NCBI RefSeq assembly: GCF_026210795.1
Contig: NC_089438.1
Coordinates: 248,001 to 312,000 of the forward strand
Length of the DNA stretch: 64,000 nt
DNA from: Rhizophagus irregularis
Taxonomy: Eukaryota > Glomeromycota > Glomeromycetes > Glomerales > Glomeraceae
Reading direction: 5' to 3'
The position numbers were made by a program, and so were the translations under genes. Positions 34,038 to 46,297 of the stretch are shown piece after piece. Position 1 is the stretch's first letter; every line of letters starts with the position of its first letter. The notes beneath the pieces were generated by a model that was not told where the DNA came from, ran no database searches, and was given only the letters and a program-made list of their open reading frames with translations.

Positions 34038-35589
34038 CTATTCGTTTGTAACATGCTTAAGATGTTTGACCATATTAAGATGTTTGACCATATTTCTATT
34101 TTCATCATTTCCACGCTTTTTATAAACAATAAACCCAATAATACTTAAAATTATTATACTTATAACTCCAGAAATAACTCCAATCACAATTTTTATTCGT
34201 TGTATGTTTTCTGGTAAGTTCGCATTTGGTACATTTGGTGATTCTTCCGTTTTATTATTTGTGTTCTCTACTTCAAATGTTTCAACCCATGTATAATTTC
34301 TTATATCCATTATATACATCCTTGAACTATACATTTTATTACGTGAGTGTAATTCGGTAATATTCCCTATATTTAATTTTAAATTAATTATTTAATAACC
34401 AATAATAAAACAACAAAAAAATAACATTATAAATAGAATTTTTATTTTACCAAATGCTACAATCATATAATTTCCAACTAAATTTGCCGTATGACCACTT
34501 GTTGCTAAAATATGACCAACATTTGTGGATACTAATGGAACCGTCCACTCAAAAGGAGTTTTCCGTGTATTTAAAACAATTAAAGCAGGTTCGACTTTCC
34601 CGAAACCGACTTTTGATTTTCTTCCACCATAAACTATGATATTTTCATCAGGATCTTTAAAAAAATAACAAAATTAATTAAATATTCATAATCAAAGTAT
34701 TATTGTAAATTATTTTACCTAATACAGTCGAATGAAAAAAACGAGATTCTATAAAACTAGTATTCGTCGCAATCTAAAGAAAAAAAAATATGAATTTAAT
34801 TAAGATAAATCTAAAAATTATTATTTAATTCGCTCTTACCATTGATGACCAAGTATCTTGTTTAGTATCATAAAGATGAATACGATTGATATCTTCTGTT
34901 ATTTGATATTCAGTCATTGATCCTCCAATGTATACAATAACACCACTTTTTAGCATAGTTGCACTATAACCAGCACGTCTAATAGGCATATCAATTGTAG
35001 AACCATAAGACCACGCTGAATTAACCGTATCCAAAATTAATATTTCATCATAAAAATAAAAATCACTTGAACGAAATCCACTAAAAATATAAATTTTTCC
35101 ATTATCATCACTAACACCACGTATATTTCTTCTTTTTAAAGGTTCTTTACCATTAATAGTTGGAACATTCCATTCTAATGTTTTTGGATTAAATCTATGA
35201 ACATTTGTAACATATATATTTACATTTGTAATTGGATCGTACATCATTCCACCAAAAAGATAAGCAATAGGTTCATTATCAATATAAACTAATGACATTG
35301 TAGTCATTGCACTACCAAATGGCATCTTTGCATGTATTGAAAGGTCAACCCATGGTGGTGATTCAATATTAAATGTTTTAGAGACATCAAGATAAAATAC
35401 TTCATCCGATAAAAATCCATTAACTTTTATTCCACCAAAAAAATATAATTTAGAATCTACGAGAACAGAGGAATGACCACAACGTTCTCCAGTAAATGAT
35501 TCTGTTTTAATGACAAAAATTCCTAACAGTATTAAAATATGAAAAATATTCAAAATTTTTTTAATAAATAAATAAAAAATAAAATTCAT
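34038..35589 (-). CDS. Secreted-domain Kelch protein with one membrane span (gene 1)
   Basis: Four exons on the minus strand: 34840-35589, 34719-34773, 34451-34654, 34038-34366, giving 445 residues with open, in-phase joins; introns are 64-84 bp. The N-terminal 30 or so residues form a signal peptide (long Ile/Leu/Phe run after 'MNFIFYLFIKK'). Kelch-type blades follow, seen as 'SKLYFFGGIK', 'PIAYLFGGMM', 'GKIYIFSGF', 'GVIVYIGGS' and 'NIIVYGGRK', each with the Gly-Gly pair or a near form. A membrane span lies at about 395-417 ('IVIGVISGVISIIILSIIGF'), followed by a basic 'YKKR' and a short tail. The expected layout is a Kelch domain outside the cell or in the secretory lumen and a small cytosolic tail. 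The tail holds a tandem 'NMVKHL' duplication from an 18 bp repeat. Ligand unknown. Confidence 0.85.
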
Positions 35590-35903
35590 TTTTTTTTTCT
35601 AGATCAAAAATTACTTATGTGGGTGGAAAACGATTTATGTATGTCGAAATCTTATATAATTATTTCAAATAATAATAAACATAAACAATTTGACGACATA
35701 CTGTACAGTATGTAACACAAAGTATAAATCAATTGTTGATCATTTTGAAATTTTTTACGAAAAAATTGTATATTGATTCCCAAGTTTCTTTAAGTTGGAG
35801 AATGTGAAATTTATTATTTATGATGATCCATTAAGTGAAAATTCATTTGAAATTTGTACGATTTATAATCTATATATAAAGGTCGTAGTGAATTTTACAG
35901 ACT

Positions 35904-35954
35904 TAATCTGTAGATACAGGTAATATCATACGATATACTTGTATCTGCAGATTA
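35904..35954. repeat. Hairpin-forming 17 bp inverted repeat
   Basis: TAATCTGTAGATACAGG and CTTGTATCTGCAGATTA pair with two mismatches around a 17-base loop. It is missing from the matching place in the second Kelch block (54500-54560), so it is a small insertion. Possibly a tiny MITE. Confidence 0.5.
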
Positions 35955-36330
35955 ACATTAGATGCAGCATCGATCCGCTCATGTGTTACCCAAATTCGGA
36001 TATATTCGGATAGAAACAAACAATCTTACTAGTAAACTGTTTTTTGTTTAGGGACAAGAACGTTACACCTATGAATATAATAGTCAATTTCTGACTTACA
36101 ATCAATTACTTAATTTATCATTTTTTGTGGAAGTTCTAATAATTTAATGTAGATGAATAATTTTCGGATAACTATTAAGAAAATTTTTATTAATATGAAA
36201 TAAATTGTTTTGTTCGTCCAATTTATCATATCAAAAATTAATAAAAGTATTGTAATTAAATTTAATGTTATTTTTTTCATATATTAAACTTTATTTGTTG
36301 GATTTTAATGATGAAAATCATTTTAGAAAG

Positions 36331-36380
36331 TTGGTAAATAATAGAAAACCGTTCATGATCCATTGATCCATGATTTGGTG
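36331..36380 (+). other. Possible first exon and donor of array 2
   Basis: 'gatccatgatttg' followed by GTGATG at 36379 fits the exon-end pattern TTG|GT seen in the array. A sequence like a branch site (TTACTCAC) and an acceptor ending ACAG at 36446 lie downstream. This would make 36379-36446 an intron, as an alternative to starting at the in-frame ATG at 36381. Confidence 0.3.
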
Positions 36381-36917
36381 ATGGATTTTCCTTTTACATT
36401 TTTTTTTTCAATGAAGCATTACTCACGTTCTGATTTTTTTTTACAGCCTGCTCTTCGGCCTAATTATGCCTGGGGTTTTGGTCGGTTCTTTCCTTAAATT
36501 ATTTTTTTAGGCGACTCTTTCAGTCTCTTTGGATTATTTAGACAGTGGAATTTTGGTAGGGTTTTTTCTTTATTTAATTTAACAAACTGTTAATAACAGT
36601 TCATTTTCTTCCTTTATTAGGCATCTTGCTTAATGGATCTTTGGATCTTTTTGGATGCATTGGTCATTGTCTTTTTTCTCCGATTTTCTTTAATTTAACA
36701 ACTTTTACTAATTAATCTATTTTTTGTTCTCTTTTATTAGATGATCGGGTCTTTGGATGCATGAGAAACTTGGTGGATTGGTCTTTTGACATGTTATTTC
36801 CTTCAAATTATTTATTTTAGTGAAACATTTACTAACATTTCATTTTTTTCTCTTTTTAGGTGGCTTGTTCCAATTTCAAAACACTTAGAATTTATGCAAA
36901 GTTTTCAAAAATCTTAA
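36381..36917 (+). CDS. Small predicted protein from the exon/intron micro-array (array 2)
   Basis: Predicted exons 36381-36480, 36511-36555, 36621-36662, 36741-36780 and 36860-36917 join into 94 codons with a TAA at 36915. Introns are 30, 65, 78 and 79 bp and each ends in a T-run plus TAG; donors are GTCGGT, GTAGGG, GTCATT and GTCTTT. The 30 bp intron is too short for a normal one. Exons share a start like GCGACTCTTT or GCATCTTG and end in TTG. The predicted product has repeated 'GxxxLFG' and 'SLDLFG' pieces and matches no family I know. A second frame stays open through exons 1-3 as well, so the frame is not certain. The units resemble those of array 1 on the opposite strand. It could equally be a repeat family that imitates exons. 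Confidence 0.35.
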
Positions 36918-39900
36918 AAAAGTTTTTTTAATGGTCCTTTAATTTTTTATAGGGTTTTCAACTTAATGAACAAATTGAAAATGAAAATATATTATAAAAT
37001 CGTAGTAAATAGCTAGTATTTTATAAATATTTTAGGTGGTTGCCATATTATTAATTACTGTATATACGAAAAAAATGAGTTTTTCAATACATTATACGCA
37101 TTTTTTAATATGCTTTTATCGCCTTTATCGCTGTTTTCAATTTTAAGTGCGATCCACCCTAATTTTCATCATGTCATCGTAGGAAATCGGGTTTTCATAT
37201 TTTTTACGTGATGACCAGCCAATAAAATTATTGTTACGACACGTGAGAAATATTGATTCCCAATAAAATTAGTTGTATCACGTGATTAATTTCGAAAGTA
37301 TAATTTTAAATTTTAATATCTTTGTTCCCTGCGATTCAATTTAAATAATTTTTAATATTATATGTATCGTTAAATATTTTTTTAATAACAAATTAGTTTA
37401 AATAATATGTAAATATATTATGTAAATATGTAATAATAAAATTAAATAAATAACTTACATAACTCACAAACTAAAAGAAATTACAAAATAATTTTGTAAA
37501 TAGAGTTTAATTAGTTTAAAATTATATAAATAATAGAAATATAAATAACATGTAACTTACACCCTAAGTATTATTAATTATTAATTAGCTGAATATAGAC
37601 AAAAGTATATACTGTCAGAGAAATATGCAATAAATACTTCCAAACGCCTACTTTATCACCTCTGAATAGGTTAAAGAGTAACTTTCGTTTATGGAAACTT
37701 TAACTGTAATTCCTTCAGTGTAATTTTTTGTGATTTTTTGTGATTCAAAAAAAAAAAAAAAAAAAAAAGTTTCAACAACTAAAGGGTATAATAACGGTTT
37801 TTTTACTATACAAGCTTTAATATTATTATAAAATATATTTAATAAAGCGTCTATTAAAAAAATTTTTGGTAAAAAATATTAAAATTATGCTTTATTATAA
37901 AGAACAAGCAATCAACTATTAATTTTTTTTTTTCATTATTTTTTTGCGTTTCGTATTGGTTCGTTGCGTTACAATATTATGGAATTAACCGAAAATAGTG
38001 AACAATTACGAAAAAAAGTCTTACGAAACATTTTGATATAAAATTTGTAAAAAGAAATCCATAGGATTATTGTGCGATGTAACTTCTGGCTTTTTTTATT
38101 GTCATTAAATAAGGATCTTATTCGTTCGTTGTCATGATACTTGTAACACGAAATTCTATACAATTCTTAGACTTACAATAACAAATAATAATATTGTTTA
38201 ATATGGGGTGAAAATAAAAGGTAGGACGGATGGTCTCGTTTTAAGGATTAGGTAGTAAACTCAGTTTTAGATAGTTTTTTTTTCTAGTTAAAAAATACTT
38301 TTACTCCTCTGTACTTAGTCTCTATTATAAAAATAAAAATATTATCTATATTATCCTGTACGGCTGTACTTTTTAAATATGATTGATTCAAAATGTGGCA
38401 CAGCTAGCTACAAGCAAATGTCGTACACCATTTGTTATATTCTTCGCGAGCTCGCGCTTCACGAAAAATATATTATAAAAAACATGCACTAAAAAATACA
38501 TTCAACACTATACTTCATACTGAATATTTTTAAACGAAAAAGGACTTTGAAAAAAATTATTATAAAGGTTTTTATTTCTTTTTTCACTTATTTAATATTT
38601 CCCAATAATAACAAGTAAACCTTTATCAACTACAAAAAATAATTAATAAGTGTTCTAAAATCAAGTTTCTTTAATATAAAAAAAAACACTGTAAAAGATT
38701 AGTATCTGATAATAAATCAAAACGACTAACATTACATATAATTTACATCTTTTAAATAAAAAATCAAAAAAAATATTCCTAAAGAGAAAATGTTTATACA
38801 AAAAAAAAAAAATATTTAAAAAAAGAAAAAAGAATTATTACTAACACCACATGTTTTAGACAAAACATATATAAATAATGTATTGCAGAAAATTTCGCGT
38901 AATTCCTTTGTTCTAAGTGTCCTAAGAAAAAGACTAGGTATTTTAAAATAGTAGGCCAGAAGTAAAAAGAAGTGTAAAATGGGAAAGCGAAGCATAGTAA
39001 AAAAAAAACTTAACACATTCCTAAACAAGAATATCCTAAATTAAAGTGCAAAGTGTGTCCCTAAAAAGAGAGAAAGAGGTGTTTTAAAGTTTATTTCAAA
39101 ATAGGATAGAGAATTCTCCGGATAAGTATCCAGTCACATAAAAGTTTACCAGTGTTCTTTAAAATAAACGGAAAAAATTTACTATCACAAAATAAAAAAA
39201 AAAATTTCAAGTTATTTTCTAATGTCATGGAAAATACATTACTTTTCAAATTTTTAAAATTAACTTCATTGTATTTGTAACCCATAAACCGAACTTTAAT
39301 TAATGTTAACAAGTCCAAAAATTTTCGTGATAATCAACACTTGAAATTTACGAGTTTTATATATAACGATAAAATCTAAAAAAAAACCATTTTATCGTGA
39401 ATTTCACTATATCAGTAGTTGTTTATCATATAAATCATTTCTGATTGGTGCAGCTTTAAATTTCACTAATACTCACATTATATATATACCTCCTCGTCTT
39501 TTTGAACTTAAATTACTCTATAATGAATGTTATTACCATAAGTATAGAAAAATTGGTTAAATAATTGGAAAATACAAGTTTTTATGTAAATAAGCAAAAT
39601 TAGCAATAAATTTTATCCCAGATATCTTGCAGGCAAATTTGCCTGTGAAGATTTTAAATTGGTCTATAGGTTTTTTACTTAAATTTTTATCAAAATATTT
39701 ATCTACAAACATGTAGAAAGATGCCAATGTCGACCAAATAAATTTCTTTATTTAGCAACAAGGTTCGTTCTTTCTACCTTTATTTTCAAATCCTTGTATT
39801 CAAAGATTTTTCATGAATTAGTGTTAATAACCTAATATCCAGGAGGATTCGGTAATTTTGAAAAGTTTGCAGCACAGGGTCTAATGGACAATAGTAGCAA

Positions 39901-40125
39901 CAGTGACATCAACAACGAGAATTAAGTCAAGAGAAAATAGAATGAAAAGATTAACTCAATGTGATATTAAGATGATGTAAAAAAAGAATTATGAGGGATA
40001 CAATTGTAATATTGAAAGAGTGTCGAAATTTTCAATTAGACAACAAGCTGAAAGCGTAAATAATAACTTCTATAATTCCCATAGAAAATGTTGTTAATGC
40101 CTTAATGGTAATAAATATTTAAAAT
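36918..40125. other. Gene-less AT-rich stretch
   Basis: An orphan TTTTTTATAGGG end at 36942-36953 matches the CCCTATAA elements but has no partner I can find. A run of about 20 A lies at 37747-37766. Frames at 37969, 38816 and 39091 on the minus strand are short and unconvincing. A palindrome 'caggcaaatttgcctg' sits at 39631. Confidence 0.45.
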
Positions 40126-40251
40126 TGCTAAAGCTCACCGGCGGTGATGGTTACCGTACCAGCATTATGATGTACTTTCGACCAGAATTAAAAATCTAAT
40201 AAAATACTGGCCGGAATTACATCATAATTTCACCACTGGTGATGTTTAGCA
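40126..40251. mobile_element. 126 bp MITE with TGCTAAA..TCACC ends
   Basis: The left end TGCTAAAGCTCACCGGCGG and the reverse complement of the right end (TGCTAAACATCACCAGTGG) agree at most positions. Both flanks carry 'aaatattta' sequence, which may be part of a target duplication. No coding content. Confidence 0.6.
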
Positions 40252-41665
40252 TAAATATTTATTATACTCATATTTTTATCAAGCATAATATTCCTGTGCG
40301 GAGAAAAAATAATAAGTTATACGTTGAAACAGTAATTACATTTTCCTGTTGTTGACATTGTATTATCTTTTATTAAACTTATTATCTTTGAATTTCCTTT
40401 CGCTCCTCTTTTTCTATTAAGCCATTTTAAATTATCAAAGAATATTATGGTTTTACTATTATGTGCTTGAAAAGTTTTGATCAACCTTTTTGTGTCTAAT
40501 GGCAGACTATAATTAAAATTTTGATTAATATTTCAATTTTATTTATTTATTTATTCATTTATCGAATGTTACCGAGAAAGTACAAGATATTCAACGTGTT
40601 TTTGATTTTATTTGTTTGTAATTTTATTATTCAATTATATTACTCATATGTATTTTAATCGTAACCGAATATTACATTAATGGAAAAAAAATTAGTTAAG
40701 CCTTTAAATTGACTACTATAACATATACACGCATCAGTCGCATCACATAATAATTTACTTCCTTGATATTTGAGAATCACTATTATTATTATTATTATCA
40801 TCATAAGGCTTTATTGGGTTAATTTCATATTCTATTTATTTGTGAATAATTTTCTTTCAATTAGGTCAGAATTAATTTGACCGAAATATATGAAATCATA
40901 ATTACTGCCAGAATCAGACGAATTAGACTTAACCATTTATATTTACAATTTTAACTGTATTAACAAGAAAGCAGCTTTAATGTTTTCATTATTACACTTT
41001 TAAAATTATTAAGATGTGAAATATCTATTAAGAAGCAAAGATGATAAATGATAAATATCAATAAAATTTTTACGTAAAATCACTTTAATAAATCCTTTTA
41101 CAAAAGGGTTAATACTGAAAATATATTATAGAAATTCAGGTGAAATTTTCCGGTTTATTAAAGTAGCATGGTATTACAAAAAAGTATTATTTATTGAAGC
41201 TGCGAAACTCTTTCTTTCTGTATATTAATTTATGAATTAATAGTTTCTTATGCAAATTCGATCTTAATAGATAAATTATCAGCAGTAATATAATGAACAT
41301 TTTATTCATCAGGAACAAAATTAAATTATATTTTAGTTTCAAAATGTTTTTATTTAATTAATGAATCAAATAAATAATAAAATAAATAAATAAATACATA
41401 TAAGTTAATAAATAGGGCAAGTATAATTTAAAATTTTATTTATCATTATTTCTATTCTTACTCATATCATATGGCTTTATCAAACTAATCAAAAATTGTA
41501 ATTCACTAATTATTGAAAAGCAAAAACAAGACCGCATTTTAATAAAATTTAAAATGTTACCTTTCAACTGAAGATTATGATAATTGAAATATTAAACTAT
41601 AATGGCGACAAAAATATAAAATATGAAAAATTTAATAACTAAAATAGCAAATGGTTATAATTGGA
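40252..41665. other. Gene-less AT-rich stretch
   Basis: I see nothing I can support; only short AT repeats such as 'attattattattatc' near 40780. Confidence 0.5.
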
Positions 41666-44600
41666 CTAAATTTTTTCTTTGCCTTTAGAATTGCTATCCT
41701 GGTCTAAAAAATGAACAAATAAAATAAGTATATTATATAATAGACTTGTTTTTTTTATCCATATCTAAAGAATATTTACCATCTTTATTAGTATTCGATT
41801 GAAAAATATCAATTTGTAGTGATTCTATTTAATGGAAAGAAATTAGTGATTTTATTTTTAATAATGATCTGGTTATTTTTTATTAATCAATACCTGAAGA
41901 ATTCCTACTAATCGTATTATCATTTTTTTCATAAGAATCATCAGAATTATCTTGTTCAGGAAAATTATTATTATCAATTTTTAATTGTAAAGTATTAATT
42001 TGTAAGAATTCTATTAATGAATTAAAAATTATTGATATTTTATAATTAATTTTATTCACTTTTTTTTAAAAAAAATATACCTGAAGATTCCATTTTAATA
42101 TTATCATTTTTTTCATAACTATCATCAGAATTTTTTAGTTCAAAAGAATTGTTATTTTTCAATTGAGAAATATCAATTTGTAATGATTCTATTTAATAAT
42201 TAAAACCTTATTAGTATATTCTACAATTAATATGAAATTTTTTTTACTAAAAATACCTGAAAATTTCATACTAATTATATTTTCATTTTCTTCATAATAA
42301 TCATCAGAATTTTTTGGCTCAGGGAGATTATTAAAATCAAGCAATCTACTGGTATAAATTGCTTCTGAATGTGTTTTATATGATATTCCTAGACTAGTAG
42401 TACTATTAATCAGTGATTTTTTATTAATTATTTCTGCTTCTTTTATTTGATTGTTTAACTCCGCATAACCATTAGATTTAGGATCATATGTTTCTCTAAA
42501 CCAATTGCTTAAAGTTTTTTCAATTTCTTCAGCTTTTGGTCGATTTAATGGATTTGCATCCAAGCATTTTTTGATTAGATGCACAATCAATTGGGGTACA
42601 TTAATATTAAACCTTGGTCTAAGTCCTTTACAAATTTTCACTGCTAAATTTATATCATGGCCTATATCATAATATGGAGGTAATCCAGAAATTACTTCAT
42701 ACATAATTATACCAAAACTATAAATATCTGCAGCTTTGGTATAATTTTGTCCACGTAAAATTTCAGGCGCAATATAAGATAAAATACCATATAATTTGTT
42801 TTTTGCATTCTCTGGTACATTATAGTCTGCAGGTTTGCATAATCCCATATCGGTTATACAAGTGTGATTTTTAAGCCTTAATATATTACCAATATGCAAA
42901 TCTCGATGAATTAATTCTTTTTCATGTATATTTCTAAGTCCATCTGCAATTTTATGTAAATAACTGATCTTATTATTCCAATTTAAATAATTATATTTTA
43001 TATCTAAAAAATTTCGTAAATTCCCATGCTCTGCATAATCTAAAACCATGATGTAATTTTTTTCTTTTGGATCTTGAGTTATTCCATAAAGTTTAATAAT
43101 ACATTTGTGCAAATTTACTTTGTAATGTAATGTAATCTGTATATTTATAAATAAGTATTAATACCAATAATTAAATAACTTTTATTGAGTAATAATTGAC
43201 TAATTTACCTCATTCATAAATTCCAATGTAACATTTTTTGAATTATTTAAACTTTTCAAAGCTACGACCATGTTTTGATCCTTTCTTTTCCAATTTTGAT
43301 TATAGTCATCCCATTCGTCTATATAACCATCAATCCATTTTGCTCTATATATTTTTCCAAACCCACCTTTTGCAATATATTTAATATCATAAAGCCTATC
43401 ATAGGGTATCCATTCTAATACATTATTTGTATATGATTTTTGAGCATCTTGAATAAATTTATCAATGTCATCATTGCCACTGGTCCAATTTTTGAAATTT
43501 TGTTTAAAACGCATTGTATTGTGCACATATTTCCCATACATGTCATTAAAAATCCCCATATAATTCTTGATTTCTGGATCTTGAGTTATTCCGTAAACTC
43601 CATGAGGTATTACAATCTGTAATATAATAAAGTTAATAATATTAGTAAAATAAAATTTTTAACTATTCACTCTTTTAAACGATATGGTGCAGTACAATTT
43701 GATTAATTTGTATTACAATTTTCAAAGAAATGAAACTTTTACAAAATAACACATTTATTATACCTTATTTATAAATTCTGATGTAATATTTGCTGGATTA
43801 TTTAAAATTTTCAGAAATACAAACATATTTTGATTTTTTCTTTTCCAATTTTGACTATAATCATCCCATATATATATAAATCCATCAATCCAATTTGCCC
43901 TATACAATTTGCCAAACTCTTCATCTTCTGAAATATATTTAATATCATAAAGTCTATCATAAGGTATCCATTCTAATGCATTATTTACCTCATGATAAGT
44001 ATGTACTGATTGCTGAGTATCTTGAATAAATTTATCAATATCATTATTACCACTAGTCCAATTTTTAAAATTTCGTTGAAAATATATTGAATTACAAATT
44101 TCTTTACATTTTTCACATATATCATTCAAAACCACCATAAAATTCTTGGTTTCTGAATCTTGAGTTATTCCATAAACTTCATGAGATACTGCAATCTGCG
44201 ATATATTAAAGTTAGAAATATTAGTAAAAATAAAATTTCAACTATTTGTTTTTAAACGACTGGAAACTTATTTCACAAAATGGCATAGTACAATGTGATT
44301 AATTTATATTATAATTCACAAAAAATGAAACATTTGATAAATTTATTATACCTTATTCATAAATTCTAATATATTACTTGCTGGGTTATTTAAAATTTTC
44401 AGAATTACAAACATATTTTGATCTTTTCTTTTCCAATTTTGATTTTCATAATTCCAACTATTGTCACAATCATAATTAATACATCCATCAATCCAATTTG
44501 CTCTGTACACTTTACCAAACACGTCATCTTCTGCAATATATTCAATATTATAAAGTCTATCATAAGGTATCCATTCTAATGCATTATTTACCTCATAATA

Positions 44601-45333
44601 ACTATGTTCTGATAGCTGAGTATCTCGAATAAATTTATCAATATCATTATTACCACTAGTCCAATTTTTGAAATTTCGTTGAAAATGTATTGAATTACAG
44701 TACACTTCATTAGTACATTCACCATTCAAAACCACCATAAAATTCTTGGTTTCTAAATCTTGAGTTATTCCATGAACTTTATGAGATACCGCAATCTACA
44801 ATATATTAAAGTTTGAAATATTAGCAAAAATAAAATTTTCAACTATTTGTTTTTAAAAAATTGATAATTTTTTCCACCAAATGGCACAATATAATAAGTA
44901 TGATTAATTTATATTATAATTCGCAAAATAATGAAATTTATTATACCTTATTTATAAATTCTGATGTAATTGTTGCTGGATTATTTAATAATTTCAGAAT
45001 TACAAACATATTTTGATCTTTTCTTTTCCAATTTTGATTTTCATAATCCCATTCATATATGCATCCATCAATCCATTTTGCACTATACACTTTGCTAAAC
45101 TTATCATCTGCAACATATTTAATATCATCAAGTCTATCATAAGGTATCCACTCTAATGCATTTACTACTACAAATAAAGTATGTTCTGATAGCTGAGTAT
45201 TTTGAATAAATTTATCAATATGATAATTCCTGCTAGTCCAATTTATAAAATTTTGTTTAAACCGTCTTGCATTGCATATATAGTTACAATGACATAACTT
45301 AATCTCCACACTTTTTTTAATAGAAGAATCCAT
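41666..45333 (-). CDS. Protein kinase with four tandem N-lobe exons (nine exons, 952 residues)
   Basis: Minus-strand exons: 44947-45333, 44352-44795, 43764-44195, 43209-43616, 42257-43136, 42081-42188, 41894-42010, 41780-41824, 41666-41703. Lengths sum to 2859 nt with no internal stop. The first four exons each encode the 'NWTSGN..DKFI', 'LEWIPYDR' module, a Gly-loop region and the beta-3 Lys ('VILK' or 'VALK'). Exons 2-4 begin with a fused piece of the next kinase segment ('YGITQD..KNFMVVLN'). Exon 5 has the catalytic part: 'IHRDLHIGN', 'DMG' for DFG, 'APEILRG', 'NPLNRP'. Only the fourth N-lobe copy keeps a Gly loop ('AKGGFGKIY'); the first three read 'ADDKFSKVY', 'AEDDVFGKVY' and 'SEDEEFGKLY'. 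Exons 1-4 all end in phase 0, so any could splice to exon 5. Tail exons 6-8 are themselves related ('ESLQIDI', 'EFLQINT'). The product is either a chained multi-N-lobe protein or a set of alternative isoforms. Confidence 0.75.
43209..45333 (-). repeat. Four tandem copies of a kinase N-lobe exon
   Basis: Copies at 44947-45333, 44352-44795, 43764-44195 and 43209-43616, about 550-600 bp apart including introns. The introns are also similar ('aaatttcaactatttgttttta', 'atggcatagtacaatgtgat' in parts). Copies two and three are the most alike. The break in the duplicated unit lies inside the exon encoding beta-5, which fused that piece to the next N-terminal module. Confidence 0.85.
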
Positions 45334-45796
45334 TGAGAGTTTTTTAAACTAAAATTCATACATATGAAAAAAAAAAATTTGCAGTAGTAAGAAAAGAACA
45401 ATTTCTTTATAAATGGAAGAACAATATTTATGCATAATTTATATGTATTGCTGATCATTGTAAGACAAATTTTTATGAAAAAATTCAACCAATTATTTGC
45501 CGATCTAAATAACACAAAATTGGTGAAACTTTTTGAACTAAACATAATATGTTCATTATTATAGAGCATTTTTTTATGTTATTCATGTCATATATTATAT
45601 TGTATATTTATAAAGTTATAAGCTAATTATCCGTTATTTAAACTTAATGCTATAATAAATGGTAATTATGTATTGCTGATCATTGTAATGGGGCTGAAAT
45701 TTGATCATTTTGCACGTGAATTTTCCTAAAATAACAAGAGTTCGTTACAAAGCTGTAAATTAAATATATGGATGAAGCATTTTTAGGTTATTTATA
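45334..45796. other. Upstream region of the multi-N-lobe kinase gene
   Basis: AT-rich DNA with no gene. The phrase 'atgtattgctgatcattgtaa' appears at 45443 and again at 45667, part of a local direct duplication ('taagttataagctaattatcc' is echoed further right at 46310). Promoter elements are not clear. Confidence 0.4.
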
Positions 45797-46297
45797 CACA
45801 GTGAAAGTTGATAAACTGGATCTTTGATAAACCGGATTTGGGCCTAAACCGGACTTTTTGCTGGAACCAAATCACATATATTAAAATAGTTTCGATATAC
45901 CGGAGTTTACTAGTAAAAGCTCGATATTCGCTATAACGGATCAATTTTCTAACCAGCTATTCGATAAACCGGATCACGTAATCATAACCAATAAAATTTA
46001 ATTTACGTGATGCGGTAAATCTTAATTTTGGCCAGTATTATAAAAATCTTAATTCCGGCTGAAGTTATGTATTACTTATATCTTCAATTAAAAGTATTTT
46101 ATATTCATTTTTATGAACTCTATGACTTAAAACTAGGATGAAAAAATTAAATTATAGCGTATATTAATTTTATTAGCATGAAAATTCAGTATAATAGATT
46201 TTCAGTATATCGAAATTTTTTCTTCTATACCGGATATCCAAATAAACCGGACATTTTTAGTGGAACTGATAGATCCGGCTTATTGAATTTCACTGTG
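45797..46297. mobile_element. 501 bp Tc1/pogo-like MITE with CACAGTGAAA ends
   Basis: Ends CACAGTGAAA and TTTCACTGTG are inverted, followed by inverted 'ATAArCyGGATC'. TATA flanks both sides. The element is full of 'aaaccgga'/'tccggttt' motifs in both orientations. No transposase frame. CAGTG..TA style ends fit Tc1/mariner-pogo derivatives. Confidence 0.65.

Larger units (their letters stand above)
33640..36330. repeat. Duplicated block with Kelch gene 1 (pairs with 52190-55115)
   Basis: The block holds the Kelch gene and both flanks and matches 52190-55115 in the same orientation. The left edge is near 'aaaatttaaaatttcaat'. The right edge is near 'gatgaaaatcattttaga', after which the two copies diverge abruptly; array 2 begins just to the right here. 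Confidence 0.75.

Noticed and set aside
34454-34639. Plus-strand frame matching a frame at 53004-53189
   Set aside because: Both are antisense to exon 3 of the Kelch genes, and their similarity comes from the duplicated exon.
45443-45690. Direct repeat 'atgtattgctgatcattgtaa' as long terminal repeats
   Set aside because: The copies are only about 220 bases apart and there are no primer-binding, polypurine or coding features between them.
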